Origin: FEN-1297 sp046704255
GTDB lineage: Bacteria; Bacteroidota; Ignavibacteria; Ignavibacteriales; Ignavibacteriaceae
Assembly (NCBI GenBank): GCA_046704255.1
Contig: JBJKSH010000178.1
Location: forward strand, 33,676 to 97,675
Reading direction: 5' to 3'
DNA length: 64,000 nucleotides
The notes below the pieces were generated by a model. The model was given only the letters and a program-made list of their open reading frames with translations, ran no database searches and was not told where the DNA came from. Numbering within the stretch: position 1 is the first letter of the stretch; each line of letters starts with the position of its first letter. Made by a program: the position numbers and the translations under genes. Shown one piece after another: positions 16,350-25,975 of the stretch.

Positions 16350-16730
16350 ATGTCGGAAAAAGTATCTGAAATTGTAGATAAAATAAAAGGTCTTTCTTTA
16401 ATGGAAGCATCTGAATTAAAGAAAGCATTGGAAGATGAATTTGGTGTAACCGCAGCAGCACCTGTAATTGTGGCAGGCGGCGGCCCTGCGGCAAACGGAG
16501 GAGCCCCGGTAGAAGAAAAAACCGAATTCGATGTTGTTCTAAAAACAATTGGCGACAAGAAAATAAACGTTATTAAAGTTGTTAGAGCTCATACCGGGTT
16601 AGGTTTAAAAGAAGCTAAAGACCTCGTTGATGGCGCTCCGAATACCGTTAAAGAAGCGGTATCCAAAGATGAAGCAGAAAAACTTAAGAAAGAATTTGAA
16701 GAAGCAGGCGCTACCGTAGAAATTAAGTAA
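16350..16730 (+). CDS. rplL: 50S ribosomal protein L7/L12
   Basis: A 126-residue stalk protein. The N-terminal dimerisation helices are followed by an Ala/Gly/Pro-rich hinge near residues 36-52. The C-terminal domain holds KINVIKVVRAHTGLGLKEAK, which contacts EF-Tu and EF-G. AGGAG lies 10 nt upstream of the ATG. A strong hairpin with a T-run follows directly, so L12 transcripts can exceed those of rpoBC. Confidence 0.97.
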   Translation: MSEKVSEIVDKIKGLSLMEASELKKALEDEFGVTAAAPVIVAGGGPAANGGAPVEEKTEFDVVLKTIGDKKINVIKVVRAHTGLGLKEAKDLVDGAPNTVKEAVSKDEAEKLKKEFEEAGATVEIK

Positions 16731-16753
16731 TTTTATTTTGGCTAGGTAAATAT

Positions 16754-16787
16754 AAAAAGTGATCCCGCTTTGCTGGGATCTCTTTTT
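16754..16787 (+). terminator. Terminator/attenuator between rplL and rpoB
   Basis: A stem of AAAAAG-T-GATCCC with GGGATC-T-CTTTTT around an 8-nt loop, ending in a T-rich tail. It sits where many bacteria attenuate transcription to lower RNA polymerase subunit output relative to L12. Confidence 0.8.
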
Positions 16788-16856
16788 GTATTTTTGTATA
16801 CGCTGTTTTATGATGTGACATTTAAGAAAAAGATTGAATAACATTGGAGGTTAAAA

Positions 16857-19800
16857 TTGGATAATCAAAGAATTTCCTTCGGAAGAATTTCCTCTGTAAT
16901 TGAGCCGCCTCATTTGTTGGACATACAAATCCTTGCGTTTGAAGAATTTGTTCAACTCAAAACTCCGCCCAATAAAAGAGAAAATAAAGGACTGCAAGCG
17001 GTTTTTAATACTAATTTTCCAATCTTTGATAACAAGGAAAATTATAGGCTGGATTTTATAGAATATTATATTGAAAAACCGCGTTTCTCTGTTCATGAAT
17101 GTATGGAAAGAGGACTTACTTATGCCGCTCCTCTAAAAGGAAAACTACGGCTTTCTACAAAAGATCCGGAAACTCAAGAATTTGTTAATAGTGTTGAACA
17201 GGAAGTGTACCTGGGAAACCTTCCTTATATGACCGACAAAGGAACTTTTGTAATAAACGGTGCGGAAAGAGTTGTTGTTTCCCAATTGCACCGTTCACCG
17301 GGTGTTGCATTTTCGCAAACCGTACATCCTAACGGAACTCCGATATACTCGGCCAGGATTATTCCTTTAAGAGGTTCCTGGGTTGAGTTTGCAACGGATA
17401 TTAATTACGTTATGTATGTTTACATTGATCGCCGTAAGAAATTCCCCGCATCAACTTTACTGCGTGCTCTTAATTTTGCAACAGATGAAGAAATTCTCAA
17501 TCTGTTCGATTTAGTTCAGGAAATTAATGTTAAGAAAGTTAAAATTGAAGAATTTGTTGGAAGAACAATTGCCAGTGATGTATTTGATATGTCTACCGGT
17601 GAAATTTTCTTAACAAAAGATAGTGTGCTTACCGAGGAGGACCTTGAAAGATTAAAAGAAGCGGAAGTAGAAACTCTTAAATTTATCCAATCAGATAATC
17701 CGGTAGATGCCGATTTAATAGTAAATACTTTACGCAAAGATACTTCCAGTACAAGGGAGGAAGCTTTGTATTCTATCTACCGGCAGCTGCGTTCCGGAGA
17801 AGCCCCGGACCTGGATACCGCACAGTCCTTAATTGATAAATTATTTTTTAACGATAAAAGATATGATCTTGGTGATGTTGGCCGGCATAGGATGAACGAT
17901 AAATTAAATTTAAATATACCGGAAACAACAACCGTACTAACTGTAGAAGATATTATAGCAATAATGAAATATATCATCAAACTAAGGAACGGCAATGAAA
18001 GCGTTGATGATATTGATCATTTGGGAAACAGAAGAATTAGAACTGTTGGCGAGCAGCTAGGTCAGCAGTTTAATGTTGGAATGGCGCGTATGGCAAGAAC
18101 AATAAAAGAAAGAATGAACATGCGCGATACCGAAAACTTTACTCCGCAGGACCTGGTAAATGCCAGAACAATAAGCAGCGTTATAAATGCTTTCTTCGGA
18201 ACGAATCAGTTATCCCAGTTTATGGATCAAACAAATCCACTGGCGGAATTAACCCACAAACGCAGAATGTCTGCATTAGGCCCGGGTGGTTTAACAAGAG
18301 AAAGAGCCGGCTTTGAAGTACGCGATGTTCACTATACACATTATGGGCGTTTGTGTCCTATTGAAACACCTGAAGGCCCGAATATCGGTCTTATTTCTTC
18401 TTTAACAATTTATGCAAGAGTAAACCGCTACGGCTTTTTGGAAACTCCTTACAGGAAAGTATTGAAAGGTAAAGTTTCCAGCGAAATAGAATATTTAACT
18501 GCGGAGCAGGAAGATTTATTTACAATAGCACAGGCAAATGCGCCTTTGGATGATCAAGGTAAATTTGTTCATGAAAGAGTAAAATCCAGGTTCAAAGGAG
18601 AATTTCCTATAGTTACACCGGATAATCTTCAATACATGGATGTTGCACCGGCACAGCTTGTAAGTGCGGCTGCAGCATTAATTCCGTTTCTTGAACATGA
18701 CGATGCAAACAGAGCGCTTATGGGATCAAATATGCAGCGTCAGGCAGTTCCTTTACTAAGGCCGGAAGCACCTCTTGTTGGTACCGGGCTTGAAAGAAAA
18801 GTTGCCACCGATTCTCGCGCAGTTATTATTGCCGAGGATAACGGAGTAATAGAATCTATAGATGCCAACCGCATAGTTGTTAATTACGATGTTAATCCCA
18901 ACAGCGCCGAAGCTTTAACTAACTTTGACGACGTAAAACGTACGGTTTACAATCTAATTAAATTTCACGGTACCAACCAGGAAACCTGCGTTAACCAGAG
19001 GCCTATTGTTAAAGAAGGCCAAAGAGTTGTTAAAGGCCAGGTTCTTGCAGACGGAAGCTCTACCGATCAGGGTGAATTAGCACTTGGAAGGAATGTACTT
19101 GTTGCATTTATGCCCTGGCGGGGCTACAATTTTGAAGATGCTATAGTCATTAGTGAAAAAGTTGTAAGCGAAGATGTTTATACTTCAATTCACATTGAAG
19201 AATTTGAACTTCAGGTAAGAGAAACAAAACGCGGGGAAGAAGAATTAACCAGAGAAATTCCTAACGTAAGTGAAGAAGCGGTTAGGAACCTTGATGAAAA
19301 CGGAATAGTACGCGAAGGTGCGGAAGTAAAGGAAGGTGATATTCTAATTGGAAAGATTACTCCTAAAGGTGAAACCGATCCTACTCCTGAAGAAAAATTA
19401 CTTAGAGCAATATTCGGGGATAAAGCCGGCGATGTTAAAGATGCATCGTTAAAAGCGCCTCCCGGATTAAAAGGAACGGTAATAAAAACCAGGCTTTTCA
19501 GCCGGAAGAAGAGAGATGCAGAAGCTAAGAAACAGGAAAAGAAACAACTGGATACGCTGGAAAACCAGCATAGCCAGGACCTAAAAACATCTTATGAAAA
19601 ATTAATTGAGAAGCTGACTAAAATAACCAACGGTGAAACAACTACTGGTATTAGAGACCTTGAAGGCAGTGTTGTTTTAAGAAGCGGTACGGCAATTAAA
19701 GACTCTACGTTTTCCTCTATGGAAGATGTTACAAAACTAGACTATACTCTGGAATGGTTCGAATCGAAAAAAATAAATAATTTAATTAAAACTTTATACA

Positions 19801-20615
19801 AAAATTATTTTGATGTCCTTGCCGATCTTGAAGAAGATTTTAAGCGGGAAAGAATTAAAATAACTAGCGGCGATGAACTGCCTCCCGGAATTGTGCAGCT
19901 TGCAAAAGTTTATGTTGCTAAAAAGCGTAAATTATCCGTCGGAGACAAAATGGCGGGACGGCACGGCAACAAAGGTGTTGTAGCAAAAATAGTTCCTGCC
20001 GAAGATATGCCGTTTTTACCGGATGGTACTCCCGTTGATATAGTCCTTAATCCTCTTGGCGTACCTTCTCGTATGAATTTAGGCCAGTTATATGAAACCG
20101 CTCTTGGCTGGGTTGGCAAAAAGCTGGGTATAAAGTTTGCTACGCCAATTTTTGACGGGGCTAAAATTGAAGATGTTGAAGCGTGGCTGGAAAAAGGCGG
20201 GTTGGATAAAGGCAGCAAAACCGAATTGTACGACGGCAGGAGCGGCGAAAAGTTCCACCAGAAAGTTACATGCGGTTATATATACATGCTTAAGCTTAGC
20301 CATCTTGTTGATGATAAGATTCATGCCCGTTCGATTGGGCCTTACTCACTAATTACCCAGCAGCCGCTTGGCGGAAAGGCTCAGTTCGGCGGCCAGAGAT
20401 TTGGAGAAATGGAAGTTTGGGCTTTGGAGGGATACGGTGCTTCCCACATTCTCCAGGAAATATTAACTGTAAAGAGTGATGATGTTGCCGGCAGAGCAAA
20501 AGTGTATGAAGCAATAGTTAAGGGTGAAAATCTACAGGAACCGAATATTCCTGAAGCATTTAATGTGCTGATTAAAGAACTTCAAGGTTTGGGCCTTGAT
20601 ATTAAAATTAATTAG
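16857..20615 (+). CDS. rpoB: DNA-directed RNA polymerase subunit beta
   Basis: A 1252-residue beta subunit. Seen in order are the protrusion and lobe, the rifampicin region (GTNQLSQFMDQTNPLAELTHKRRMSALGPGG), ETPEGPNIGL, and the C-terminal clamp region ending GLDIKIN. The rifampicin-site residues look wild type. The start is TTG at 16857, 6 nt after GGAGG; no ATG fits. A charged insertion near residues 880-930 (KKRDAEAKKQEKKQLD) lies in the usual variable region. It is followed by rpoC after two hairpins. Confidence 0.98.
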   Translation: MDNQRISFGRISSVIEPPHLLDIQILAFEEFVQLKTPPNKRENKGLQAVFNTNFPIFDNKENYRLDFIEYYIEKPRFSVHECMERGLTYAAPLKGKLRLSTKDPETQEFVNSVEQEVYLGNLPYMTDKGTFVINGAERVVVSQLHRSPGVAFSQTVHPNGTPIYSARIIPLRGSWVEFATDINYVMYVYIDRRKKFPASTLLRALNFATDEEILNLFDLVQEINVKKVKIEEFVGRTIASDVFDMSTGEIFLTKDSVLTEEDLERLKEAEVETLKFIQSDNPVDADLIVNTLRKDTSSTREEALYSIYRQLRSGEAPDLDTAQSLIDKLFFNDKRYDLGDVGRHRMNDKLNLNIPETTTVLTVEDIIAIMKYIIKLRNGNESVDDIDHLGNRRIRTVGEQLGQQFNVGMARMARTIKERMNMRDTENFTPQDLVNARTISSVINAFFGTNQLSQFMDQTNPLAELTHKRRMSALGPGGLTRERAGFEVRDVHYTHYGRLCPIETPEGPNIGLISSLTIYARVNRYGFLETPYRKVLKGKVSSEIEYLTAEQEDLFTIAQANAPLDDQGKFVHERVKSRFKGEFPIVTPDNLQYMDVAPAQLVSAAAALIPFLEHDDANRALMGSNMQRQAVPLLRPEAPLVGTGLERKVATDSRAVIIAEDNGVIESIDANRIVVNYDVNPNSAEALTNFDDVKRTVYNLIKFHGTNQETCVNQRPIVKEGQRVVKGQVLADGSSTDQGELALGRNVLVAFMPWRGYNFEDAIVISEKVVSEDVYTSIHIEEFELQVRETKRGEEELTREIPNVSEEAVRNLDENGIVREGAEVKEGDILIGKITPKGETDPTPEEKLLRAIFGDKAGDVKDASLKAPPGLKGTVIKTRLFSRKKRDAEAKKQEKKQLDTLENQHSQDLKTSYEKLIEKLTKITNGETTTGIRDLEGSVVLRSGTAIKDSTFSSMEDVTKLDYTLEWFESKKINNLIKTLYKNYFDVLADLEEDFKRERIKITSGDELPPGIVQLAKVYVAKKRKLSVGDKMAGRHGNKGVVAKIVPAEDMPFLPDGTPVDIVLNPLGVPSRMNLGQLYETALGWVGKKLGIKFATPIFDGAKIEDVEAWLEKGGLDKGSKTELYDGRSGEKFHQKVTCGYIYMLKLSHLVDDKIHARSIGPYSLITQQPLGGKAQFGGQRFGEMEVWALEGYGASHILQEILTVKSDDVAGRAKVYEAIVKGENLQEPNIPEAFNVLIKELQGLGLDIKIN

Positions 20616-20628
20616 CGGGTTAATGCTG

Positions 20629-20643
20629 CCCGTAAATTACGGG
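20629..20643 (+). repeat. Short perfect palindrome in the rpoB-rpoC gap
   Basis: CCCGTAA-A-TTACGGG immediately precedes the G/C hairpin at 20649. In RNA it could form a stem of four or five base pairs; together the two fill most of the 84-bp gap. It may be a processing or pausing signal. Confidence 0.45.
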
Positions 20644-20648
20644 AATGT

Positions 20649-20674
20649 CCCCGCATAAGCGGGGCCAATTTTTT
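20649..20674 (+). terminator. Terminator-like hairpin between rpoB and rpoC
   Basis: CCCCGC and GCGGGG form a 6-bp stem with an ATAA loop, followed by CCAATTTTTTC. It resembles a weak intrinsic terminator. Full termination here would starve rpoC, so partial read-through, pausing or mRNA processing is more likely. Confidence 0.6.
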
Positions 20675-20699
20675 CACTAAGAAATTAGGAGATAATAAA

Positions 20700-23600
20700 A
20701 TGCCATATAGAGTTCAAGAAAATGCAATGCGTGATTTTAATAGTATCACAATCGGTTTAGCAAGCCCTGATGATATTTTGTCTAGATCTTATGGAGAAGT
20801 TACAAAACCGGAAACAATAAATTACAGATCATTCCGCCCGGAAAAAGACGGCTTGTTTTGTGAAAAAATATTTGGGCCAACCCGGGACTGGGAATGTTTT
20901 TGCGGTAAGTATAAAAGAATTCGTTATAAAGGTATTATATGCGACAGATGCGGTGTGGAAGTAACACAAAAAAGTGTTCGCCGGGAAAGAATGGGACACA
21001 TTGGCCTTGCAGTTCCTGTTGTTCACATTTGGTTTTTTAGAGCACAGCCTTCCAAAATTGGAAATATTATTGGTCTAAGCTTAAAAGAACTTGAAAAAAT
21101 TATTTACTACGAATCCTACGTTGTAATAAATCCCGGTCCTACCGGTTTAAGCCGGCTGGATTTGGTTTCAGAGGATCAATATTTCGAAGTGTTAAATTCA
21201 CTTCCTGCGGGAAATGAAAAATTAGATGATGAGGATCCTAAAAAATTTGTTGCAAAAATCGGCGGCGATGCCGTTAAAGAAATTCTTAAGAATACGGATA
21301 TTGAAAAACTATCTAAAGAATTAAGAGATCAGCTTCTTGTAGAAACTTCACAGCAGAAAAAAGCTGATTTGCTGAAAAGGCTAAGAGTTATAGAAGCATT
21401 TAAAGAAGAAGACGGCAAAGCACAAAATAAACCGGAGTGGATGGTACTTAATTATATACCGGTTATCCCTCCCGAGTTAAGGCCGCTGGTTCCTTTGGAA
21501 GGCGGGCGTTTTGCTACCAGCGATTTGAATGATTTGTACAGAAGAGTAATTATCCGTAATAACCGATTAAAAAGATTAATAGATATTAAAGCACCGGAAG
21601 TAATTCTTCGCAACGAAAAAAGAATGCTTCAGGAAGCTGTTGATGCGTTGTTTGATAATTCCAGACGAGGAAGTGCGGTTAGAAGTGATAATAACAGGCC
21701 GCTTAAATCTTTAAGCGATATGCTAAAAGGTAAGCAGGGTAGATTCAGACAAAACCTGCTTGGTAAAAGAGTTGATTATTCAGGCCGTTCAGTTATTGTT
21801 GTAGGCCCGGAACTTAAACTGCACCAATGCGGGCTTCCTAAAGATATGGCCGTGGAATTATTCAAACCCTTTATTATTAGAAAATTAATTGAAAGAGGGC
21901 ATAATAAAACAGTAAAGAGTGCCAGAAAAGTAGTTGATAGAAAAGATCCGCTTATCTGGGATATTCTTGCAAAAATAATTGAAGGACACCCTATTCTGCT
22001 TAACCGTGCACCTACCCTGCACAGGCTGGGCATCCAGGCATTTCAGCCGATATTAATAGACGGCCGGGCTATCCAGCTTCACCCAATGGTTTGTACTGCA
22101 TTTAATGCCGACTTTGACGGCGACCAAATGGCGGTTCATGTTCCGCTTTCTTACGAAGCTCAGTTGGAAGCAGGTTTATTAATGCTAAGCAGTCATAATA
22201 TTCTTTCACCTCAAAACGGAAGCCCTATTGTCGTTCCTACACAGGATATAGTTTTGGGATGCTATTATCTTACCAAGTTTAAAGAAGGCGAAAAAGGCGA
22301 AGGAATGATTTTCGGCTCACCGGAAGAAGTTATTATAGCTTACAATTCTAAAATTGCCGGGCTTCATGCAAAAATTAAAGTTCGTATCCAGGGCACAATG
22401 ATTGAAACAACAGTTGGCAGAGTTATCTTTAACCAGATTGTTCCAAAAGAGATGGGTTACTTTAACCAGCTTCTTATAAAGAAAACATTCGGCGGATTTA
22501 TCGGCCAGATGTTTATTAAATTAGGGAATAAGGTAACTGCAAAATTCCTTGATGATTTAAAAGATATAGGGTATAGATATTCAACTGCAGGAGGTTTATC
22601 TGTTAGCTTTGCAGATATGATTATACCTGAAGAAAAAGAAACTTTAATTGAAAAGGCAAATAAAAAAGTTGAAGGTATTTTAAACGAACATGAGCAGGGT
22701 GTTATAACTGATGCCGAACGTTATAATAAAATAATTGACGTTTGGACACACACTACCAATGACGTATCTCGTGCTCTTATGGAAAAAATTAAAGGTGCGG
22801 ACAACGGCTTTAACTCTCTGCACATGATGGTTGATTCCGGTGCAAGAGGTTCGCAGGAACAGGTAAGGCAGCTCGCCGGTATGCGCGGGCTTATGATGAA
22901 GCCTCAAAAAAGTTTATCCGGCCAGGCAGGTGAAATAATTGAGAACCCGATTATTGCTAATTTTAAAGAAGGCCTTTCGGTACTAGAATATTTTATCTCT
23001 ACCCACGGTGCAAGGAAAGGACTTGCGGATACTGCATTAAAAACAGCGGACGCAGGTTATCTTACAAGAAGATTAGTTGATGTTTCCCAGGATGTTATTG
23101 TTACCGAAAAGGATTGCGGTACAATTCTGGGAATTGAAATTACGGCTCTTAAAGATGTTGAACAGGAAAGAGAACCGCTGGGAGAAAGAATTACCGGGCG
23201 TGTAGCTCAGGAAGATATATATGACCCGCGCAGCGATGAATTAATTTGCCCTGCCGGTGAAATGATTACCGAAGAAATCGCCGAGAAGATTGAAGATGCC
23301 AGTATAGATTCGGTATATATTAGAACTGTATTAACTTGCGAAGCAAAACGCGGTGTTTGCGCTAAGTGCTACGGAAGAAACTTAACAAATGGTAAACTTG
23401 TTGAAATTGGCGAAGCAGTCGGAATTATTGCTGCACAGTCAATCGGCGAACCCGGTACACAGCTTACATTAAGAACATTCCACCTTGGCGGTACTTCATC
23501 AAGAATTGCAAGCCAATCCCAGGTAGAAGCTGCAATTGACGGTATAGTTAAATTCGAAAGAATTAACTTTGTTGAAAAGTCTGATTTTCTTGGGAAAGTA

Positions 23601-24932
23601 AAAGTAGTAACCGGGCGTAGAGGTTCGATAGGAATTTATGACGACAACAACAGGCAGATAAAAAGGTACGATGTTCCTTACGGTGCGGAACTTGTTGTGA
23701 ATGACGGACAAAAGATTAAAAAACGTATGCCGTTATATAACCACGATCCTTACAACGCAGTTATATTAACAGATATCCCAGGCAGAGTAAAGTTTATCGA
23801 TATGATAGACGGTGTAACTTTGCAGCAAGTTACCGATGAACAAACCGGTCACGTACAAAAAGTTGTTATTGAATCTAAAGATAAAACTCTTACGCCAAGT
23901 ATTGCAGTTGAAACGGATGACGGTAACAGAAAGTCATTTAATATCCCTACAAGGTCTTACCTTTCCGTTGAGGAAGGTGAAACAATTCCGGGCGGAACCA
24001 TACTTGCCAAAATTTCCAAACAGCAAAGTAAAAGCCGGGATATTACCGGTGGTCTTCCAAGAGTAACGGAATTGTTTGAAGCAAGAAGCCCGCAGGAAAC
24101 CGCAATAGTTTCAGAAATTGAAGGTACAGTAAAATTCGGTGCTAGAAAAAAAGGCTCCAGAGAAATTATAGTTATTGCGCCGGATAAATCCGATGAAAAG
24201 AAATATAATGTTCCGCTTGGAAAACATATTCTTGTACAGGAAGGTGATGAAATTCCTGCCGGCGAAAAAATAACCGATGGCCCGATTAATCCGCATGATA
24301 TTTTGAAAATTAAGGGTACAAGTGCCGTTCAGGAATACCTTGTAAATGAAATTCAAGATGTATACAGACTTCAAGGTGTAAAGATAAATGATAAACATAT
24401 CGAAGTTATTGTTCGCCAGATGCTGCAAAAAATAAAAATAGTTTCACCCGGCGATACAAAATTCCTTGAAGAAGATGCAGTTGACAGAAACGAATTCATA
24501 GAAGAGAATAATAAAATTATGTCTCTTGTTCGTATTGAAGATAAAGGCGACTCCAGGTATAAAGACGGCCAATTGATTTCGAAGAGTAAACTAAGAGAAG
24601 TTAATTCCGATTTAAAGAAAAAAAGTAAAAAGCAGGTAGCTGCCAGAGATGCAGAACCTGCAACTTTTGAGCATGTACTTCTTGGAATTACTCAGGCAGC
24701 CCTTTCAACAGAAAGCTTTATTTCTGCTGCTTCATTCCAGGAAACAACAAAAGTACTGGCAAATGCAGCTACGGAAGCTAAAGTTGATAATTTACTGGGA
24801 TTAAAAGAAAATGTTGTTATGGGACATTTAATTCCCGCTGGTACCGGTTTAAAGAAATACAGAAACGTTATTCTTCCTGCAGAAGAAACTACTGTAGAAA
24901 AAGAAGAAAAACAGGAAGAAGTGCAAGCATAG
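20700..24932 (+). CDS. rpoC: DNA-directed RNA polymerase subunit beta'
   Basis: A 1410-residue beta' subunit. The N-terminal zinc ribbon is CFCGKYKRIRYKGIICDRCG, and the catalytic magnesium loop NADFDGDQM is intact. The second zinc cluster (CEAKRGVCAKCYG) and the bridge/trigger helices with AAQSIGEPGTQLTLRTFH follow. The C-terminus is Glu-rich (EETTVEKEEKQEEVQA). The insertion between residues about 1060 and 1190 resembles the sandwich-barrel modules common in this position. A good terminator follows the TAG stop. Confidence 0.98.
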   Translation: MPYRVQENAMRDFNSITIGLASPDDILSRSYGEVTKPETINYRSFRPEKDGLFCEKIFGPTRDWECFCGKYKRIRYKGIICDRCGVEVTQKSVRRERMGHIGLAVPVVHIWFFRAQPSKIGNIIGLSLKELEKIIYYESYVVINPGPTGLSRLDLVSEDQYFEVLNSLPAGNEKLDDEDPKKFVAKIGGDAVKEILKNTDIEKLSKELRDQLLVETSQQKKADLLKRLRVIEAFKEEDGKAQNKPEWMVLNYIPVIPPELRPLVPLEGGRFATSDLNDLYRRVIIRNNRLKRLIDIKAPEVILRNEKRMLQEAVDALFDNSRRGSAVRSDNNRPLKSLSDMLKGKQGRFRQNLLGKRVDYSGRSVIVVGPELKLHQCGLPKDMAVELFKPFIIRKLIERGHNKTVKSARKVVDRKDPLIWDILAKIIEGHPILLNRAPTLHRLGIQAFQPILIDGRAIQLHPMVCTAFNADFDGDQMAVHVPLSYEAQLEAGLLMLSSHNILSPQNGSPIVVPTQDIVLGCYYLTKFKEGEKGEGMIFGSPEEVIIAYNSKIAGLHAKIKVRIQGTMIETTVGRVIFNQIVPKEMGYFNQLLIKKTFGGFIGQMFIKLGNKVTAKFLDDLKDIGYRYSTAGGLSVSFADMIIPEEKETLIEKANKKVEGILNEHEQGVITDAERYNKIIDVWTHTTNDVSRALMEKIKGADNGFNSLHMMVDSGARGSQEQVRQLAGMRGLMMKPQKSLSGQAGEIIENPIIANFKEGLSVLEYFISTHGARKGLADTALKTADAGYLTRRLVDVSQDVIVTEKDCGTILGIEITALKDVEQEREPLGERITGRVAQEDIYDPRSDELICPAGEMITEEIAEKIEDASIDSVYIRTVLTCEAKRGVCAKCYGRNLTNGKLVEIGEAVGIIAAQSIGEPGTQLTLRTFHLGGTSSRIASQSQVEAAIDGIVKFERINFVEKSDFLGKVKVVTGRRGSIGIYDDNNRQIKRYDVPYGAELVVNDGQKIKKRMPLYNHDPYNAVILTDIPGRVKFIDMIDGVTLQQVTDEQTGHVQKVVIESKDKTLTPSIAVETDDGNRKSFNIPTRSYLSVEEGETIPGGTILAKISKQQSKSRDITGGLPRVTELFEARSPQETAIVSEIEGTVKFGARKKGSREIIVIAPDKSDEKKYNVPLGKHILVQEGDEIPAGEKITDGPINPHDILKIKGTSAVQEYLVNEIQDVYRLQGVKINDKHIEVIVRQMLQKIKIVSPGDTKFLEEDAVDRNEFIEENNKIMSLVRIEDKGDSRYKDGQLISKSKLREVNSDLKKKSKKQVAARDAEPATFEHVLLGITQAALSTESFISAASFQETTKVLANAATEAKVDNLLGLKENVVMGHLIPAGTGLKKYRNVILPAEETTVEKEEKQEEVQA

Positions 24933-24944
24933 AAGTTAATTATT

Positions 24945-24983
24945 AAAATCCGGTAGAATAATAAACCCTGCCGGATTTTTTTA
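24945..24983 (+). terminator. Intrinsic terminator after rpoC
   Basis: AAAATCCGG and CCGGATTTT form a perfect 9-bp stem around a 17-nt loop, followed by more T residues. It ends the rplKAJL-rpoBC unit just before a separate promoter for rpsL. Confidence 0.85.
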
Positions 24984-25015
24984 TCTTAAAAAGAATTAAA
25001 AATATTTTCGGATTT

Positions 25016-25047
25016 CTTGACAAATTTTAACATATAATCTATATTTG
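25016..25047 (+). promoter_or_regulatory. Promoter of the rpsL-rpsG-fusA-tuf operon
   Basis: TTGACA at 25017-25022 and TATATT at 25040-25045 are exactly 17 nt apart. The -10 continues as TATATTTG, matching TAnnTTTG of Bacteroidota. It lies about 45 bp before the rpsL start and after the rpoC terminator. A TATAAT at 25033 is wrongly spaced from the -35. Confidence 0.75.
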
Positions 25048-25088
25048 AAGTCTGAATTTTTTTAGATATTGAAAGTTAGGAGTGATTA

Positions 25089-25466
25089 GTGCCTACAATA
25101 AATCAGTTAGTTAGGAAAGGCCGGGTTCAAATTTTAGCAAAGAAAAAAGCACCGGCACTGGACGCTTGTCCGCAAAAAAGAGGCGTGTGTACAAGGGTTT
25201 ATACCTCAACTCCTAAAAAGCCTAATTCCGCTTTAAGAAAAGTTGCAAGAGTTAGGCTTACCAATAGTATGGAGGTAACTGCATATATTCCGGGAGAAGG
25301 GCACAATTTGCAGGAACACTCAATTGTTTTAATTAGAGGCGGCAGGGTAAAGGATTTGCCGGGTGTTCGTTATCATATTATTCGCGGTACCTTGGATACC
25401 AGCGGTGTTGAAGACAGAAAAAAAGGCAGATCCAAATACGGTGCAAAAAAACCAAAGGCTAAATAA
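25089..25466 (+). CDS. rpsL: 30S ribosomal protein S12
   Basis: A 125-residue S12 at the decoding centre. The segments TPKKPNSALRKVARVRL and the PGVRYHIIRG loop are intact, with Lys at the usual streptomycin-resistance positions left as wild type. The start is GTG at 25089, 6 nt after AGGAG. It opens the classic str operon, and rpsG follows after 5 bp. Confidence 0.97.
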   Translation: MPTINQLVRKGRVQILAKKKAPALDACPQKRGVCTRVYTSTPKKPNSALRKVARVRLTNSMEVTAYIPGEGHNLQEHSIVLIRGGRVKDLPGVRYHIIRGTLDTSGVEDRKKGRSKYGAKKPKAK

Positions 25467-25471
25467 GTTTT

Positions 25472-25939
25472 ATGAGAAAGAAAAGAGCAGACAAGAAATT
25501 ATTAAAACCGGATCCGAAGTATTCGGATGTTTTAGTTTCCAGGTTTATAAACTCTATAATGTATGACGGAAAAAAATCCAAAGCTCGTAAAGTTGTTTAC
25601 GATGCTTTTAATATTATAGAAGAAAGGACTAAAAAACCCGGTCTGGAAATTTTTAAAAGAGCTTTGGCTAATACGCAGCCGGTTATAGAAGTTAGAAGCA
25701 GAAGAGTTGGCGGTGCAACTTACCAGGTTCCTACCGAAGTTAGGCCCGAACGAAGAACTGCATTAGCTATGAGATGGCTTAAAACTTATGCCAGGGCGCG
25801 AAACGATAAATCTATGAAATTAAGGCTGGCTTCGGAATTAATTGCTGCTTCAAACAATGAAGGTTCGGCAGTTAAGAAAAAAGAAGATACTCATAAAATG
25901 GCCGAAGCAAACAAAGCCTTTGCACATTTTAAATGGTAA
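25472..25939 (+). CDS. rpsG: 30S ribosomal protein S7
   Basis: A 155-residue S7 that nucleates assembly of the 30S head. MRKKRADKKLLKPDPKYSD, RRVGGATYQVPTEV and the C-terminal NKAFAHFKW are all recognisable. Its start is 5 bp after rpsL, with little space for a separate Shine-Dalgarno, so translation is probably coupled. Confidence 0.97.
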   Translation: MRKKRADKKLLKPDPKYSDVLVSRFINSIMYDGKKSKARKVVYDAFNIIEERTKKPGLEIFKRALANTQPVIEVRSRRVGGATYQVPTEVRPERRTALAMRWLKTYARARNDKSMKLRLASELIAASNNEGSAVKKKEDTHKMAEANKAFAHFKW

Positions 25940-25975
25940 TGAATTATTAAAGTTAAGGAATATTATATTTAAGTT

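Noticed and set aside
16228..16548. 106-codon minus-strand frame across the rplJ-rplL junction
   Set aside because: Leu/Pro-rich translation from antisense of rplL; no independent support.
25033..25038. TATAAT as the -10 of the rpsL promoter
   Set aside because: It is only 10 nt from TTGACA; TATATT at 25040 has the proper 17-nt spacing.
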